Shown here piece by piece: positions 1 through 7,318 of a DNA stretch of 49,883 bases. Positions within the stretch are counted from its first letter, which is position 1; every line of letters begins with the position of its first letter. Made by a program: the position numbers and the translations under genes. Under the pieces are notes generated by a model. It ran no database searches. It had not been told where the DNA came from and saw only the letters and a program-made list of their open reading frames with translations. This stretch comes from JBIICS01 sp044238735 (GTDB lineage: Bacteria > Bacteroidota > Bacteroidia > UBA4408). The DNA lies in the NCBI GenBank assembly GCA_044238735.1, contig JBIICS010000003.1:1-49883 (forward strand), written 5' to 3'.

Positions 1-393
1 CCCTTCGATACCTCAGGGTGACATTCTCTGTGTTTGTCAGGCTGAGCTTGTCGAAGCCTTTTTGTTTATTTTAATTTTTATTTTCTACCCTTCGATACCT
101 CAGGGTGACATTCTCTGTGTTTGTCAGGCTGAGCTTCTCGAAGCCTTTTTGTTTATTTTAATTTTTATTATCTACCCTTCGATACCTCAGGGTGACATTC
201 TCTGTGTTTGTCGGGCTGAGCTTGTCGAAGCCTTTTTGTTTATTTAAATTTTATTATCTACCCTTCGATACCTCAGGGTGACATTCTCTGTGTTTGTCAG
301 GCTGAGCTTGTCGAAGCCTTTTTGTTTATTTAAATTTTATTATCTACCCTTCGATTCCTCACGGTGACATTCTCTGTGTTTGTCGAGCTGAGT
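1..393. repeat. Five tandem copies of an 86-87 bp palindromic (REP-like) unit
   Basis: Units begin at 1, 88, 175, 261 and 347; the first two steps are 87 bases and the last two 86. Each unit begins CCCTTCGATACCTCAGGGTG and then carries GTCAGGCTGAGCTTGTCGAA, joined by a short TTCTCTGTGTTT spacer and followed by a T-rich tail. The two halves are imperfect inverted copies of each other, so each unit can fold into a long hairpin with TGACA/TGTCA inner arms. The last copy is degenerate (TTCCTCACGG, TGTCGAGCTGAG) and stops near 393. The array lies downstream of mtgA. Similar TTCGA...CTCAG...TGACA palindromes are scattered in many bacterial genomes; tandem amplification is less usual. No RAYT transposase gene is visible here. 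The array may extend beyond the left edge. Confidence 0.93.
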
Positions 394-434
394 TAATAAT
401 CATACCGAATTATTTGTAATGAGTATTATAAAAA

Positions 435-1142
435 TTATTCTTTCTCAAACACTATTTTCTCATCCAGCCAACCCATTTGTTTTAAAATCCAGCGTTGTTT
501 TTTGGAGATATAAGGAGTGGGTTTAACCGGACTCCATTTAACCGGATTGGGTAAAACAGCTGCTATTGCAGCGCATTGCGAGGCGCTTAGTTTATCGGCG
601 GGTTTGTTATAGTAGTATTGAGCCGCCGCTTCTGCTCCATATATACCTCGGCCCATTTCTATAATGTTTAAATACACCTCCATTATTCGTTCCTTACTCC
701 AGAAAATTTCGATTAAAAAAGTAAAATACACTTCAAGTCCTTTTCTAATCCAGCTTCTACCAGGCCATAAAAAAGCATTTTTAGCGGTTTGCTGCGAAAT
801 AGTACTTGCTCCCTTAATTTTCTTTCCTTTCTTTTTTTCATTGTATTCCATTGCTTTCTCAATGGCTTTTAAATCAAAACCATTGTGTTCTAAAAACAAC
901 TGGTCTTCTGCTGCAACTACTGCTAATGGAAAATTGTTATTGATTTTTTCAAGAGGCACCCAGTCTTTTTTAAAATGCCAGTCTTGTTCCTCGCCCATTT
1001 GCTCTATAGTTTTAATAACCATTAAGGGAGAAATGGGCACTGGAAAAAAGCGGTAAAGTATTACAAAAAACAAAGTTGAACCAAAGAAAAACAAAACCAA
1101 ACGGACGAACCATTTTTTTATGTTTTTCTTTAGGTTTTTCAT
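435..1142 (-). CDS. mtgA: Monofunctional biosynthetic peptidoglycan transglycosylase
   Basis: This 235-aa GT51 protein polymerises lipid II into glycan strands at the outer face of the inner membrane. One N-terminal membrane segment (about residues 13-33) is followed by the GT51 domain. The catalytic motif is AAEDQLFLEHNGFD with the probable catalytic Glu at residue 79; GASTISQQTAKN, about 30 residues later, is the second signature, and WSKERIMEVYLNIIEMGRGIYGAE-type sequence completes the fold. No transpeptidase domain follows and the length is normal for MtgA rather than for bifunctional PBP1. The start is ATG. It points away from purL and ends about 40 bases from the repeat array. Confidence 0.95.
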   Translation of the reverse strand: MKNLKKNIKKWFVRLVLFFFGSTLFFVILYRFFPVPISPLMVIKTIEQMGEEQDWHFKKDWVPLEKINNNFPLAVVAAEDQLFLEHNGFDLKAIEKAMEYNEKKKGKKIKGASTISQQTAKNAFLWPGRSWIRKGLEVYFTFLIEIFWSKERIMEVYLNIIEMGRGIYGAEAAAQYYYNKPADKLSASQCAAIAAVLPNPVKWSPVKPTPYISKKQRWILKQMGWLDEKIVFEKE

Positions 1143-1183
1143 GTTAGTTAGAATTTTTGTTTAAAATATTTTAACTGCCTTCA

Positions 1184-1253
1184 TCGTCATTGCGATCCAA
1201 TTGCCTCATTCTATATTAAGTATTCAGATTCCGGGTCAAGCCCGAAATGACGA
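1184..1253. repeat. Second REP-like palindromic element between purL and mtgA
   Basis: TCGTCATTGCG (1184-1194) and CGAAATGACGA (1243-1253) are inverted copies with one mismatch. Inside them, CGGG-tcaag-CCCG (1232-1244) makes a smaller hairpin in the phrase ATTCCGGGTCAAGCCCGAAA. This phrase resembles a widespread intergenic repeat. It lies just past the purL stop, so on the minus strand it could also end or protect the purL transcript; no T-tract supports classical termination. Confidence 0.6.
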
Positions 1254-1284
1254 AATAGTGCGTGCAGCTAACAATTCGAAATTA

Positions 1285-4200
1285 CTAACTCTCAATCCAC
1301 TTGCGTGCATTAACAAACGCTTCTATCCATGGTGAAATTTCATCTCTATTTTCTTTGTCCGGATAATAGGCCCAGTTCCAAGGAAAGATAGAACGCTCAA
1401 TGTGTGGCATCATTACTAAATGACGGCCTGTTTTATCGCACATCATGGCTGTGCTAAAGTCAGATCCGTTAGGGTTTGCAGGATAATTTTCGTATGCATA
1501 CTTAGCAACGATATTGTATTTTTCCTCGCTGTAAGGTAATTTAAACTTTCCTTCTCCATGCGAAATCCATACCCCTAATGTAGATCCTTCTAATGCAGAC
1601 AACATTATCGAGTTATTCTTCTGAACTTTTACCGAAGTAAACCCGCTTTCATGTTTTCCGGAAGTATTGTGGTGCATTTTACCATGTATCTCGTGTTCAG
1701 GATTAATTAACTCAAGTTCCATCATTAACTGGCAACCGTTACAAATACCTACGGACAAAGTATCTTCGCGCTTAAAGAAATTCTTTAATGCAGTATTGGC
1801 TTTTTCGTTGTATAAGAAGGCACCTGCCCAGCCTTTTGCAGAGCCCAGTACATCTGAATTTGAGAAACCACCCACAGCGCCAATAAACTGAATATCTTCC
1901 AGAGTTTCTCTGCCCGAAATTAAATCGGTCATATGTACATCTTTCACGTCAAATCCAGCTAAATACATGGCGTGCGCCATTTCTCTTTCAGAATTTGAAC
2001 CTTTTTCGCGGATAATAGCCGCTTTTGGTCTTCTTGAATTTGAATTAACTGCCGGTAACTTTCCATTAAAATGAGATGGAAATGAAAAATTTAAGGGCTG
2101 ATGTTTGTAGTTTTTATAACGCTCATCAGCCATACCGTTCTTCGATTGTTTGGTGTCAAGTAAATAGGACGTTTTATACCAAACATCGCGCGTTTGAGCA
2201 ATATCAAAATTAAAACTGTCTTCTCCGTTCTTAATAGTAACGGTGTTAGCGTTTGTTACATTGCCAATTTTGAATAGTTCTATATTGGCTTTGGCAAAAG
2301 TACTTTCTATTGAAGCATCGGCCTGAAATACAATGGCGATGTTTTCATTAAATAATGCTTTAACGGTGTCTTTTTCGTTTAATACTGTTAAATCATAATT
2401 AGCTCCTAAATTATTATCGGCAAAGCATAGCTCAAGTAGGGTGGTGATCAAACCTCCGCTTCCTACATCGTGACCAGCCTTAATTTTATTTTCGTTGATT
2501 AAGTCTTGTACTAAATTAAATGCAGTTTTAAAATAGGCTGAATTCTTAATAGTTGGAACTTCTTTTCCAACTTTGTTTAAAATCTGTGCGAACGACGATC
2601 CGCCTAATTTAAAGTTATCCTGCGAAAGGTTAACATAGTATATATTTCCTCCGTTACGTTTTAAAACCGGTTCAACAACTTTATTGATATCCGTACAATT
2701 TCCTACGGATGAAATAATAACGGTTCCGGGAGCTATAACCTCATCGTTCGGATATTTTTGTTTCATGGAAAGGGAGTCTTTCCCTGTAGGGATATTGACT
2801 CCTAATTCAATGGCAAAATCCGAACAGCCTTTTACAGCATCATATAAACGTGCATCTTCACCTTCGTTTTTACATGCCCACATCCAGTTGGCCGATAACG
2901 AAATACCACTAATTCCATTCTTAACCGGTGCCCAAATAATATTAGATAAAGCTTCGCCAATTGAATTACGGGAGCCGGCAACCGGATCAACCAATGCCGA
3001 AACAGGCGAATGACCTATACTGGTAGCAATACCCTCTTTTCCCTTATAATCTAAAGCCATTACCCCTAAATTGTTTAAAGGTAATTGCAATGGACCTGCG
3101 CATTGCTGTTTAGCTACTTTTCCGCCTACACAACGATCTACTTTATTGGTAAGCCAATCTTTACAAGCAACTGCTTCCAGTTGCAAAACGTTATTTAAAT
3201 AATTTGGTATTTCAGAAACAGCGTAATTTAAATCGCTGTAATTACGATTAATCGTTTTATCCAGCATTATGGTTTTAGGAGAGCTTCCAAAGAAATCATG
3301 TAAATCATAATCCATTGGTTTCACTCCTGTGTTTTTGGATACAAAGGTAAAGCGATGATCGTTGGTTACATCTCCAACGGCATACATCGGTGAGCGCTCG
3401 CGGTCTGCCACTCTTTTTAATGTTTCCAGGTCGCCTTCGCCAATAACTAATCCCATTCTTTCCTGAGATTCATTCCCAATAATTTCTTTTGCTGATAATG
3501 TAGGGTCACCTACCGGTAATTTATCCATGTCAATTAAACCACCAGTAGCTTCAACCAGCTCAGATAAACAGTTTAAGTGGCCGCCGGCACCATGATCGTG
3601 TATGGATAAAATTGGATTCTGATCACTTTCTACAAGACCTCTGATAGCATTGGCTGCACGCTTTTGCATCTCAGGGTTAGAACGTTGGATGGCGTTTAAT
3701 TCTATTCCCGAGCCAAACGCACCGGTATCAGCAGATGAAACCGCTGCTCCACCCATTCCAATACGATAATTTTCACCGCCCAGAATTACAATTTTATCTC
3801 CTTCTTTAGGTGTTTTCTTTTTCGCTTGCTCCAGCTTCCCATATCCAACACCTCCGGCAAGCATTATCACTTTGTCAAAACCAACTTTGCGATTGTTTTC
3901 CTGATGTTCGAAGGTTAATACCGAACCGGCAACAAGTGGCTGACCAAATTTATTCCCAAAATCAGAAGCTCCGTTAGAAGCTTTAATTAAGATGTCCATT
4001 GGAGTTTGGTATAGCCATTTACGTTCATCCATTCCTTTTTCCCATGGTCTGTCCTGCAATAAGCGGGAATAAGCCGTCATATATACTGCGGTTCCTGCCA
4101 AAGGTAAAGAACCTTGTCCGCCTGCTAATCGGTCTCTTATTTCGCCTCCCGATCCGGTAGCTGCACCATTAAAGGGCTCAACGGTTGTAGGGAAATTGTG

Positions 4201-4944
4201 AGTTTCTGCTTTTAGGGATATAACAGATTCAAATTCTTTTTCCTGGTAAAAATCAGGTTTATCGGCGCTTTTGGGACTAAACTGTACTGCTTTTGGTCCT
4301 TTTAAAAAAGCCACATTGTCTTTATAAGCTGAAACAATCTCGTTAGGATGTGTTTCGGAAGTTTTCTTGATAAGTTTAAAAAGAGAAGACGGTTTTTCCT
4401 CACCATCCACTACAAATGTTCCGTTAAAAATTTTGTGGCGACAGTGTTCGGAGTTTGCCTGAGAGAACGCGAAAATCTCAGAGTCAGTAAGTTTACGGCC
4501 AATTTTTTTAGAAAGATTATTTAAATATTCAACCTCTTCCGAACTAAGCGCTAAACCTTCCTTTTTGTTGTACGCATCAATATCTTCAATTTCTAAAATT
4601 GGTTCTGGCTTTATATTAATCGTATAAATTTCCTGGTTTAATTCAGGGAATTTCTGAGACAACATCGGGTCGAAACTATTAAAGTCAGCATCCACTTTCT
4701 CAAACTCTTCAATGCGAATAATGCCCGAAATCCCCATGTTTTGGGTAATTTCCACAGCATTAGTGCTCCAGGGTGTAACCATGCTGGCACGCGGACCAAC
4801 ATAATAACCATTTAAAACAGGTTGATTTATTTGATGAGCGCTTCCAAACAGCCAGTCTAGTTTGCTTACATCTTCATTATTAAGTGGATTTGCGACCTGT
4901 ACAGCGTAAGTTTTATTTTGCTGATTTCCGAAGAAAAGAATCAT
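1285..4944 (-). CDS. purL: Phosphoribosylformylglycinamidine synthase, single-chain
   Basis: This enzyme carries out the fourth step of purine synthesis: FGAR + glutamine + ATP to FGAM + glutamate, in the cytoplasm. The 1219-aa length matches the large single-chain PurL (FGAM synthase plus glutaminase), not the split PurLQS form. Visible parts are the N-terminal PurS-like region, the AIR-synthase-type ATP domains (GAATGSGGEIRDR and GGVGYGKLEQ regions in the first half, GKDSLSMK in the second), and a C-terminal class I glutaminase with GICNGCQLMME (nucleophile Cys1068) and PHIERSIFP (His1181, Glu1183). The start is ATG. A TACCTTTG -7 element lies about 40 bases upstream. purN is also in this window but about 11 kb away, so the pathway genes are dispersed. 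Confidence 0.97.
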   Translation of the reverse strand: MILFFGNQQNKTYAVQVANPLNNEDVSKLDWLFGSAHQINQPVLNGYYVGPRASMVTPWSTNAVEITQNMGISGIIRIEEFEKVDADFNSFDPMLSQKFPELNQEIYTINIKPEPILEIEDIDAYNKKEGLALSSEEVEYLNNLSKKIGRKLTDSEIFAFSQANSEHCRHKIFNGTFVVDGEEKPSSLFKLIKKTSETHPNEIVSAYKDNVAFLKGPKAVQFSPKSADKPDFYQEKEFESVISLKAETHNFPTTVEPFNGAATGSGGEIRDRLAGGQGSLPLAGTAVYMTAYSRLLQDRPWEKGMDERKWLYQTPMDILIKASNGASDFGNKFGQPLVAGSVLTFEHQENNRKVGFDKVIMLAGGVGYGKLEQAKKKTPKEGDKIVILGGENYRIGMGGAAVSSADTGAFGSGIELNAIQRSNPEMQKRAANAIRGLVESDQNPILSIHDHGAGGHLNCLSELVEATGGLIDMDKLPVGDPTLSAKEIIGNESQERMGLVIGEGDLETLKRVADRERSPMYAVGDVTNDHRFTFVSKNTGVKPMDYDLHDFFGSSPKTIMLDKTINRNYSDLNYAVSEIPNYLNNVLQLEAVACKDWLTNKVDRCVGGKVAKQQCAGPLQLPLNNLGVMALDYKGKEGIATSIGHSPVSALVDPVAGSRNSIGEALSNIIWAPVKNGISGISLSANWMWACKNEGEDARLYDAVKGCSDFAIELGVNIPTGKDSLSMKQKYPNDEVIAPGTVIISSVGNCTDINKVVEPVLKRNGGNIYYVNLSQDNFKLGGSSFAQILNKVGKEVPTIKNSAYFKTAFNLVQDLINENKIKAGHDVGSGGLITTLLELCFADNNLGANYDLTVLNEKDTVKALFNENIAIVFQADASIESTFAKANIELFKIGNVTNANTVTIKNGEDSFNFDIAQTRDVWYKTSYLLDTKQSKNGMADERYKNYKHQPLNFSFPSHFNGKLPAVNSNSRRPKAAIIREKGSNSEREMAHAMYLAGFDVKDVHMTDLISGRETLEDIQFIGAVGGFSNSDVLGSAKGWAGAFLYNEKANTALKNFFKREDTLSVGICNGCQLMMELELINPEHEIHGKMHHNTSGKHESGFTSVKVQKNNSIMLSALEGSTLGVWISHGEGKFKLPYSEEKYNIVAKYAYENYPANPNGSDFSTAMMCDKTGRHLVMMPHIERSIFPWNWAYYPDKENRDEISPWIEAFVNARKWIES

Positions 4945-4981
4945 TTTAGCTTATATTAAATCCGTTCAATTTTAAGAAACG

Positions 4982-4989
4982 CAAAGGTA
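4982..4989 (-). promoter_or_regulatory. Candidate -7 promoter element for purL
   Basis: On the minus strand this reads TACCTTTG, an exact match to the Bacteroidota -7 consensus TAnnTTTG, 37 bases before the purL ATG. I do not see a clean TTTG -33 element at the expected spacing, so this is a half-supported promoter. Confidence 0.4.
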
Positions 4990-5009
4990 CTTAATTAAAT
5001 TAAGTTGAG

Positions 5010-5113
5010 AGTTGAGAGTTAAAAGTTGATAGAAATGTTTATTAATTAAAAGGCATAATATAGGGTACAAATTCAGAAATTTACTCTAAACTTTCAACTT
5101 TTAACTTTCAACT
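5010..5113. repeat. Inverted repeat with 20-nt arms between the SDR gene and purL
   Basis: AGTTGAGAGTTAAAAGTTGA (5010-5029) and TCAACTTTTAACTTTCAACT (5094-5113) are reverse complements with one mismatch, separated by 64 bases. The distal arm begins two bases after the SDR stop codon. It could fold in the SDR transcript as a long-looped stem. The phrase CAACTTTTAACTTTCAACT looks like a recurring intergenic element; a genome search would settle that. Confidence 0.7.
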
Positions 5114-5115
5114 GA

Positions 5116-5904
5116 TTATAGGCATCCCGTTCTTCCACCATCAACTGGTACATTAATTCCGGTAATGTAAGAGGCAGCGGGTGAAACCAAAAAAGAAACC
5201 GCGTTTGCAATTTCATCTGCCTGAGCAAATCTGCCCATGGGTATTTCGTGGATCATTTCATTCCGAAGTTCTTCTATTGACCTGCCGGTTTTACTCGATT
5301 TAGACTCCAATAACTGTTTAATTCTAATAGTTTCGGTGGCGCCGGGTAGTACATTATTAACTGTTATTCCAAAAGGAGCAATTTCAATAGATAAGGTTTT
5401 AGACCAATTAGCAACAGCGGCGCGGATAGTATTGGAAACTCCTAATCCCTTTAATGGTTGCTTAACCGATGTTGATATAATATTTACAATTCTTCCATAC
5501 CCCTCAGCTTTCATTCCGGGTATTACAGATTGCGCCAATATGTGATTGCATATCAGATGATTATTAAAGGCTGCAGTAAACTCCTGATTCTTTGCATTTA
5601 AAATCTCACCGCCTGCCGGTCCACCAGTATTATTTACGAGTATATGAAAAGGTCCTTTTTTTTCTATGATGGAATCTATTTCCATTTTTACGGATGCCGG
5701 TAAAGAAAAATCGGCAGAAACAGTGTAGTGCCTTTGTTTTAGAGGGCGGGGTAACTCTTTTTTAGTTTTTTCAAGTTTACGTAAGTCGCGGGCAACCAAA
5801 ACGATACTGGCTCCCATTTCTGCCAATTGAAATGCTATTGCTCTTCCAATACCCTGAGTGCTTCCACACACAATAGCCTTTTTTCCCTCTAAATTTAAGT
5901 TCAT
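5116..5904 (-). CDS. SDR-family protein, FabG-like, with altered catalytic residues
   Basis: This 262-aa Rossmann protein has the cofactor motif GSTQGIG (residues 14-20), NNTGG (91-95, where most SDRs have NNAG) and the PG-containing segment after strand beta-6. Counting from Ser144, the residue normally Tyr is Ser157 and the residue normally Lys is Arg161, so the standard Ser-Tyr-Lys catalytic set is broken. A subgroup of ketoacyl-ACP-reductase-like SDRs with imperfect catalytic tetrads is known, and this looks like a member. The substrate is unknown. The start is ATG. It lies upstream of purL on the same strand with a 171-base gap, so co-transcription is doubtful. Confidence 0.88.
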   Translation of the reverse strand: MNLNLEGKKAIVCGSTQGIGRAIAFQLAEMGASIVLVARDLRKLEKTKKELPRPLKQRHYTVSADFSLPASVKMEIDSIIEKKGPFHILVNNTGGPAGGEILNAKNQEFTAAFNNHLICNHILAQSVIPGMKAEGYGRIVNIISTSVKQPLKGLGVSNTIRAAVANWSKTLSIEIAPFGITVNNVLPGATETIRIKQLLESKSSKTGRSIEELRNEMIHEIPMGRFAQADEIANAVSFLVSPAASYITGINVPVDGGRTGCL

Positions 5905-6019
5905 TAGATAAAAATAGGAAAATGTTTAATATTCTCTTTAAAAAATGACCTTTAATTCGATCGTCATTTCAATGTATATTAAAAAAATTCATAATTTAGA
6001 TTCAAATATCAGATAAATA

Positions 6020-7318
6020 ATGTTGACCAACAATTTATTTAAGAGTTTTTTTATTGTTTTTGCCCTATTCATTATATCCTTTAAACAGGCATTCTGCCAA
6101 GCCCGATTAATACTAAATAACGGGGCTTTTATTAATATTAATAATGGTGCTTTTTTAGTGATTGACAATAGTGCTTCAAACGCAATTACACGAAATACGA
6201 CAGGTCATATAATTTCTGAAGGCGAGAACAACCGAGTAGCCTGGGCAATCAGAACTAATTCAGGTTCATACACTGTTCCTTTTGGTTACAGTACTTCAGA
6301 TTATATTCCGTTAACCTTTAATATTAGTTCTGCCGGAGTTGGTGCCGGTAATTTTATATTTAGTACTTACCGCTCGCCATCATGGGACAATAATGCCAAT
6401 AAACCAACGGGCGTTTCGCACATGTATCAAAACGGAACATTAAGCAACAACAGTGCAAAAGTAATTGATCGATTTTATCAAATCGACGCAACAACGGCAA
6501 CGTATACAACAAAGCCGGTTATAAACAGTGTTTTACTTTCTTATGCAGATGCCGAACATTCGGTTGCCAGTAATTCAATTACCGAAGCCAATTTAGGCGC
6601 ACAATATTTTACTTCAGGATCCGGATGGTTGCCTAATTTTGGGATTGGAACTGCTAATACTTTAAATAACAATGTAACAGCATCCAGCAATTTACCTCTG
6701 TTAAATTCCACAAAATGGTGGACTCTTGTTGATAAATCTAGCCCTTTGCCAATTACACTTAGTTACTTTAGAATATTATGCGAAACCAATAAAACAATTT
6801 TTGATTTTCAAACAACATCAGAACGTAACACACACTTTTTCGAAATTAAAGTAATTGAAAACGGCGAGTTAAACACCATTGCCAGTATAGCTGCTCAAGG
6901 CAATAGTAATCAGGTTAAAAATTACGACTATCTATTTCAAGGAATTTTTTCTAATGAAAGTTTATTTTATTTAGACGAAATCGATTTAGATGGTGAAAGC
7001 CATCAATATGGACCATTTCAATATCAATCCTTTTGTAATGAAACTAATGACGAAGGATTTTCTAACGTGGTTGTATTCCCTAATCCTGCCCGAGAAGAAA
7101 TTAATGTAAATTTCACCAATTTAACACAAGGAGATTTAGAGATTGTTTTAACTAACGCAATCGGACAAACAGTATTTCATAAAAAGTTTGAAAATCTAAT
7201 GACAGAGTCAACTATTAAAATACCCATAGAAAACCTTTCAAGAGGTATTTACTTTCTAAACATAAACAATAACAAGAAATCACAAAAATCATTCAAAATA
7301 TCACTTGCAGAACCATGA
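6020..7318 (+). CDS. Secreted protein with T9SS type A sorting domain
   Basis: This 432-aa protein has a signal peptide (about residues 1-27, ending near AFCQA) and a beta-rich body with GAFININNGA-type repeats near the N-terminus. Its C-terminal domain of about 80 residues (VVVFPNPAREEINVNF ... GIYFLNI) is the classical T9SS type A signal. The expected route is Sec export, then transfer through T9SS to the cell surface or medium. The middle carries no enzyme motif I recognise. The stop overlaps the next start (ATGA), so the two genes are almost certainly translated together. Confidence 0.85.
   Translation: MLTNNLFKSFFIVFALFIISFKQAFCQARLILNNGAFININNGAFLVIDNSASNAITRNTTGHIISEGENNRVAWAIRTNSGSYTVPFGYSTSDYIPLTFNISSAGVGAGNFIFSTYRSPSWDNNANKPTGVSHMYQNGTLSNNSAKVIDRFYQIDATTATYTTKPVINSVLLSYADAEHSVASNSITEANLGAQYFTSGSGWLPNFGIGTANTLNNNVTASSNLPLLNSTKWWTLVDKSSPLPITLSYFRILCETNKTIFDFQTTSERNTHFFEIKVIENGELNTIASIAAQGNSNQVKNYDYLFQGIFSNESLFYLDEIDLDGESHQYGPFQYQSFCNETNDEGFSNVVVFPNPAREEINVNFTNLTQGDLEIVLTNAIGQTVFHKKFENLMTESTIKIPIENLSRGIYFLNINNNKKSQKSFKISLAEP

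Noticed and set aside
62..247. 61-aa open frame
   Set aside because: It is a read-through of the tandem repeat, and its protein repeats with the DNA.
1..393. CRISPR array
   Set aside because: The whole 86-87 bp unit repeats, including the would-be spacers; no variable spacers and no cas genes.
664..1056. 130-aa frame on the plus strand
   Set aside because: Antisense shadow of mtgA, whose motifs are intact.
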